NCBI GenBank assembly: GCA_030151505.1
Contig: JASLDQ010000221.1
Location: 1 to 7,991, forward strand
Origin: Chromobacteriaceae bacterium
GTDB taxonomy: Bacteria > Pseudomonadota > Gammaproteobacteria > Burkholderiales > Aquaspirillaceae
Direction: 5' to 3'
Length of the DNA stretch: 7,991 nucleotides
Numbering within the stretch: the stretch's first letter is position 1; every line of letters starts with the position of its first letter. The position numbers and the translations under genes are program-made. Below the pieces are notes generated by a model. The model saw only the letters and a list, made by a program, of their open reading frames with translations, was not told the DNA's origin and ran no database searches. Positions 5,818 to 7,991 of the stretch are shown piece after piece.

Positions 5818-7521
5818 TCAATCGTTGGTCGCCGCCATGACCTCAACCAGCGAGGTGACGCCCTGCCTGACCTTGAGCAGGCCGGATCGACGCAGGTCGC
5901 GTATCCCTTCCCGCTCGGCCTGCTCGGCGATCTCGATGGCCGAGCCGTTGCGCATGATGATGCGTGCCATGTCTTCGCTGATCGGCATCACCTGATAGAT
6001 CCCGACCCGGCCACGGTAGCCGGTGCCCTTGCATTGCTCGCAACCGACAGGACCATAAGGCAGCCAGCTGCCGTCGAGCTCCTCTTCGAGAAAACCCGAG
6101 CGCAGCATGGCATCGTGTGGAATCTCGACCGGACGCTTGCAATGCGGGCAGAGCCGCCGCGCCAGCCGCTGAGCGGTAATCACCAGCACCGAACTGGCGA
6201 TGTTGAACGGCGCGACGCCGATATTCGCCAGCCGCACCAAGGTGGACGGCGCGTCGTTGGTGTGCAGGGTGGACAGGACCAAGTGACCGGTCTGCGCCGC
6301 CTTGACCGCAATGTCGGCGGTTTCGAGATCGCGGATTTCGCCCACCATCAGGATGTCCGGGTCCTGTCGCAGAAAGGCCCGCAAGGCCATTGCAAAAGTC
6401 ATGCCGGATTTTTCGTTGACCTCGACCTGGTTGATGCCGGGCACATTGATTTCGACCGGGTCTTCGGCGGTGGCGATGTTGCGATCGTTGGTGTTGAGCA
6501 GGCTGAGGCAGGTATAGAGCGACACCGTCTTGCCGCTGCCGGTCGGACCGGTCACAAGGATCATGCCGTAAGGCTTGGCGATGGCTTCGAGCAGCGCAGC
6601 TTTCTGGTCCGGTTCATACCCCAGCGCATCGAGTTCCAGCGGAATCGCCCCCTGATCCAGCACCCGCAGCACGATCTTCTCGCCATACATGGTGGGCAGC
6701 GTGCTGACGCGAAAATCGATGGAACGCTCCTTGGACACCACCAGCTTCATCCGGCCGTCCTGCGGCACCCGTTTTTCGGAAATATCCAGCCGGCTAACTA
6801 CCTTGATGCGGGAGGCGATCTTGTCCTTCATCGCGATCGGCGGACGGGCCGCGTCGCGCAGGACGCCGTCGTTGCGATACCGCACCCGATAAAAGGTTTC
6901 GTAGGGTTCGAAATGAATGTCGGACGCGCCGGAGTTGACGGCGTCGAGCATGATTTTCTGGATGAAGCGCACTACCGGCGCATCATCGACCTCGTTGCCT
7001 CCGCGGGCGCCCGGTTCGTCGGCCTCGAACGAAACCTGAGTGATGACCGCCTCTTTCTGCAGATTGCGGAACACTTCGAGTTGGGAGCCGCGCGTGCTGC
7101 CGAGCAAGGCTTCGATCTTGTCGTTTTCGATCACGACCGGCTCAACCGCCAGCCCGGTCTTGAACATCACTTCCTGTGACAGCGCGGCCAGCGAAGGGTC
7201 TGCCATGCCCAGAAACAATTTGCCGCCACGGCGATACAGCGGCACGACGCGCTTGGCGAGGATGAACTCATCCTCCAGCAGATCACGTGCCAGATAATCG
7301 GGGTTAAGGGCGCTCAGGTCGAGCAAGGGCAGGCCGAACACGTCGGCCGCGCAGCGGGCCACCTCGGCGGCGCTCAGGCGACCGTTTTGCAAGAGCGCGT
7401 CGATCTGCGAGCTTCTGGACTTGGCGGCCAGCTGCTCGAAACCGGTCGCTTCATCCGGAGTCAGCCGCCCCTGCGATGCCAGCGCTCGCGGCAGGCCGGA
7501 CAGGACGCTTGAAGGTTCCAT
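5818..7521 (-). CDS. pilB: Type IV pilus extension ATPase PilB (PilF in Neisseria)
   Basis: This cytoplasmic hexameric ATPase powers pilus extension by acting on PilC. The 567-residue protein has an N-terminal MshEN/T2SSE_N-type region (about 8-140) and a linking N2 domain with GASDIHFEPY (198-207). The ATPase core has Walker A GPTGSGKT (325-332), the Asp box ATAEDPVE (350-357), Walker B DILMVGEIRD (389-398) with catalytic E395, and the His box TGHLVLSTLHTND (411-423). Two cysteine pairs, CPHC (458, 461) and CEQC (494, 497), form the zinc site that marks PilB/GspE and is absent from the retraction ATPase PilT. P. aeruginosa PilB has 566 residues. The ATG at 7521 has a GGGA at moderate distance. 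pilC follows after 64 bases. No other pilus gene is visible upstream; a transporter gene ends 245 bases away. Confidence 0.97.
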   Translation of the reverse strand: MEPSSVLSGLPRALASQGRLTPDEATGFEQLAAKSRSSQIDALLQNGRLSAAEVARCAADVFGLPLLDLSALNPDYLARDLLEDEFILAKRVVPLYRRGGKLFLGMADPSLAALSQEVMFKTGLAVEPVVIENDKIEALLGSTRGSQLEVFRNLQKEAVITQVSFEADEPGARGGNEVDDAPVVRFIQKIMLDAVNSGASDIHFEPYETFYRVRYRNDGVLRDAARPPIAMKDKIASRIKVVSRLDISEKRVPQDGRMKLVVSKERSIDFRVSTLPTMYGEKIVLRVLDQGAIPLELDALGYEPDQKAALLEAIAKPYGMILVTGPTGSGKTVSLYTCLSLLNTNDRNIATAEDPVEINVPGINQVEVNEKSGMTFAMALRAFLRQDPDILMVGEIRDLETADIAVKAAQTGHLVLSTLHTNDAPSTLVRLANIGVAPFNIASSVLVITAQRLARRLCPHCKRPVEIPHDAMLRSGFLEEELDGSWLPYGPVGCEQCKGTGYRGRVGIYQVMPISEDMARIIMRNGSAIEIAEQAEREGIRDLRRSGLLKVRQGVTSLVEVMAATND

Positions 7522-7766
7522 GCCACATTCCCAAAAAAGAAATCACTGCCCAAGTCACTGAAATATGACATGGGCGACTTATTCTTTTTAAGCGAAGCGG
7601 ATGGAGAGTGAAAGGATGGGAACGGGATACCCCGTCACCGCACCGGTTTGAAGTCGTGATTTTTCGGCACAGGGCCAGATGCAGCGCTTGCGACCGCCTA
7701 GACGAGCAACCAGCCAGGCAGAGAGAGCAAGGTCGTCGTGCACCTCCTCTCGCCTTTGGCGGCCCG
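7522..7766 (-). other. Intergenic region upstream of pilB
   Basis: This 245-base gap probably holds the pilB promoter. Just downstream of the transporter stop there is a perfect Shine-Dalgarno word, AGGAGGTG (7748-7741), without a good gene after it. The only start in the right direction is a TTG at 7730, 12 bases away, giving a 10-residue leucine-rich peptide. A weak hairpin (ACGGG/CCCGT, 7622-7635) lies in the middle. The part near pilB is AT-rich. I see no clear terminator for the transporter and no -24/-12 sigma-54 site that I would defend. Confidence 0.5.
7562..7591 (-). promoter_or_regulatory. Weak candidate sigma-70 promoter for pilBC
   Basis: On the minus strand TTAAAA (7591-7586) matches the -35 consensus at four of six positions. 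CATATT (7567-7562) serves as a -10, with an 18-base spacer. The implied start is about 35 bases before the pilB ATG. The position is sensible and the local sequence is AT-rich in a GC-rich window, but both boxes are poor matches, so this is a suggestion only. Confidence 0.25.
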
Positions 7767-7991
7767 CTATTGCGGCAATACGATCTTGACCCGCTTTACG
7801 CTGCGCTCGGCCGTTTGCACCACCTCGAACACGCAATCGAGCAATTTGAAGCAGGTGCCGGGGGCAGGAATATCCTGAAAGTGCTCGACCACGAGACCAT
7901 TGACGGTTTTGGGGCCATCCAACGGAAAACGGGTGCCAAGCTGGCGATTGAGGTCGCGCAGCAATTCGCCGCCATCGACCAGAAGACCGCC
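7767..7991 (-). CDS. CBS/CorC_HlyC-domain membrane transporter, C-terminal fragment
   Basis: Only the last 74 residues lie in the window; the gene continues past the right edge. The segment matches the CorC_HlyC transporter-associated domain: LLVDGGELLRDLN, then DGPKTVNGLVVEHFQDIP, then a short beta-rich end with KRVKIVLPQ. The DGPKT-NGL form is like the YfjD/CNNM-type proteins. In those, an N-terminal DUF21 membrane domain and CBS pair precede this domain, and they are linked to Mg2+ or other divalent cation export. A cytoplasmic CorC without membrane segments uses the same domain, and the missing N-terminus would decide between them. The stop is TAG at 7767. The gene is on the same strand as pilB but 245 bases upstream, so any functional link to pili is not implied. 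Confidence 0.8.
   Translation of the reverse strand, partial: GGLLVDGGELLRDLNRQLGTRFPLDGPKTVNGLVVEHFQDIPAPGTCFKLLDCVFEVVQTAERSVKRVKIVLPQ

Noticed and set aside
5754..5846. Upstream extension of pilC by 31 codons (basic RKKRRARK segment)
   Set aside because: It overlaps the pilB 3' end, exceeds the usual PilC length and is compositionally unlike known PilC N-termini; ATG 5753 gives the normal length.
5560..7179. 539-codon plus-strand open frame opposite pilB and pilC
   Set aside because: It mirrors the codon pattern of pilB on the other strand, spans the pilB-pilC boundary and shows no domain.
7588..7836. 82-codon minus-strand open frame between the transporter and pilB
   Set aside because: Half of it overlaps the transporter in another frame, it has no family resemblance, and its internal GTG is part of the AGGAGGTG word itself.
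1..7991. Neisseria-type DNA uptake sequences
   Set aside because: I looked for GCCGTCTGAA and its complement by eye and found no exact copy.
1..7991. CRISPR arrays, tRNA or rRNA genes, insertion sequences, attachment sites
   Set aside because: No regularly spaced repeats, cloverleaf-like segments, transposase or integrase genes were seen; nearly all sequence is accounted for by conserved genes.

Overview
The window looks like chromosomal DNA from a high-GC betaproteobacterium. The order Neisseriales is most likely, and a Chromobacteriaceae-like genome fits better than Neisseria itself. This rests on the gene order, the type IV pilus proteins, a CoaD resembling the Neisseriales subfamily as I recall it, and the absence of any copy I could find of the Neisseria uptake word GCCGTCTGAA. 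All ten supported genes lie on the minus strand. They are transcribed from the right edge to the left edge, and I found no credible plus-strand gene.

In transcription order, the right edge (7767-7991) holds the last 74 codons of a CBS/CorC_HlyC-domain membrane transporter. After a 245-base gap come the type IV pilus assembly genes: pilB, the extension ATPase, and pilC, the inner-membrane platform. A clear intrinsic terminator (4441-4473) follows pilC. Next is a chain of overlapping genes: pilD (prepilin peptidase), coaE (last step of coenzyme A synthesis), zapD (FtsZ-ring bundling) and yacG (zinc-binding gyrase inhibitor). Their overlaps are 11, 8 and 1 bases, and two of the four use non-ATG starts. 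A 149-base spacer with an imperfect palindrome separates yacG from coaD (penultimate step of coenzyme A synthesis). Then come a Nudix hydrolase fused to a ThiE/TenI-like domain and, overlapping its stop codon, the start of a small membrane-anchored protein cut by the left edge.

The layout combines pilus biogenesis with housekeeping genes. PilB, PilC and PilD act together: PilD trims and methylates prepilins, PilC anchors the motor and PilB powers pilus extension. CoaD and CoaE are the last two enzymes of coenzyme A synthesis. The series coaE-zapD-yacG-mutT also occurs in Escherichia coli, where the pilus homologues hofB and hofC lie nearby. This is therefore an old conserved neighbourhood, with coaD placed inside it and the Nudix-ThiE fusion in the mutT position.

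I did not find an undescribed defence, mobile or signalling system. The points most worth a second look are the degenerate ThiE-like active site, a possibly non-functional cyclic-di-GMP-type module in PilB, the terminator that separates pilD from pilBC, and the unexplained palindromic spacer before coaD.
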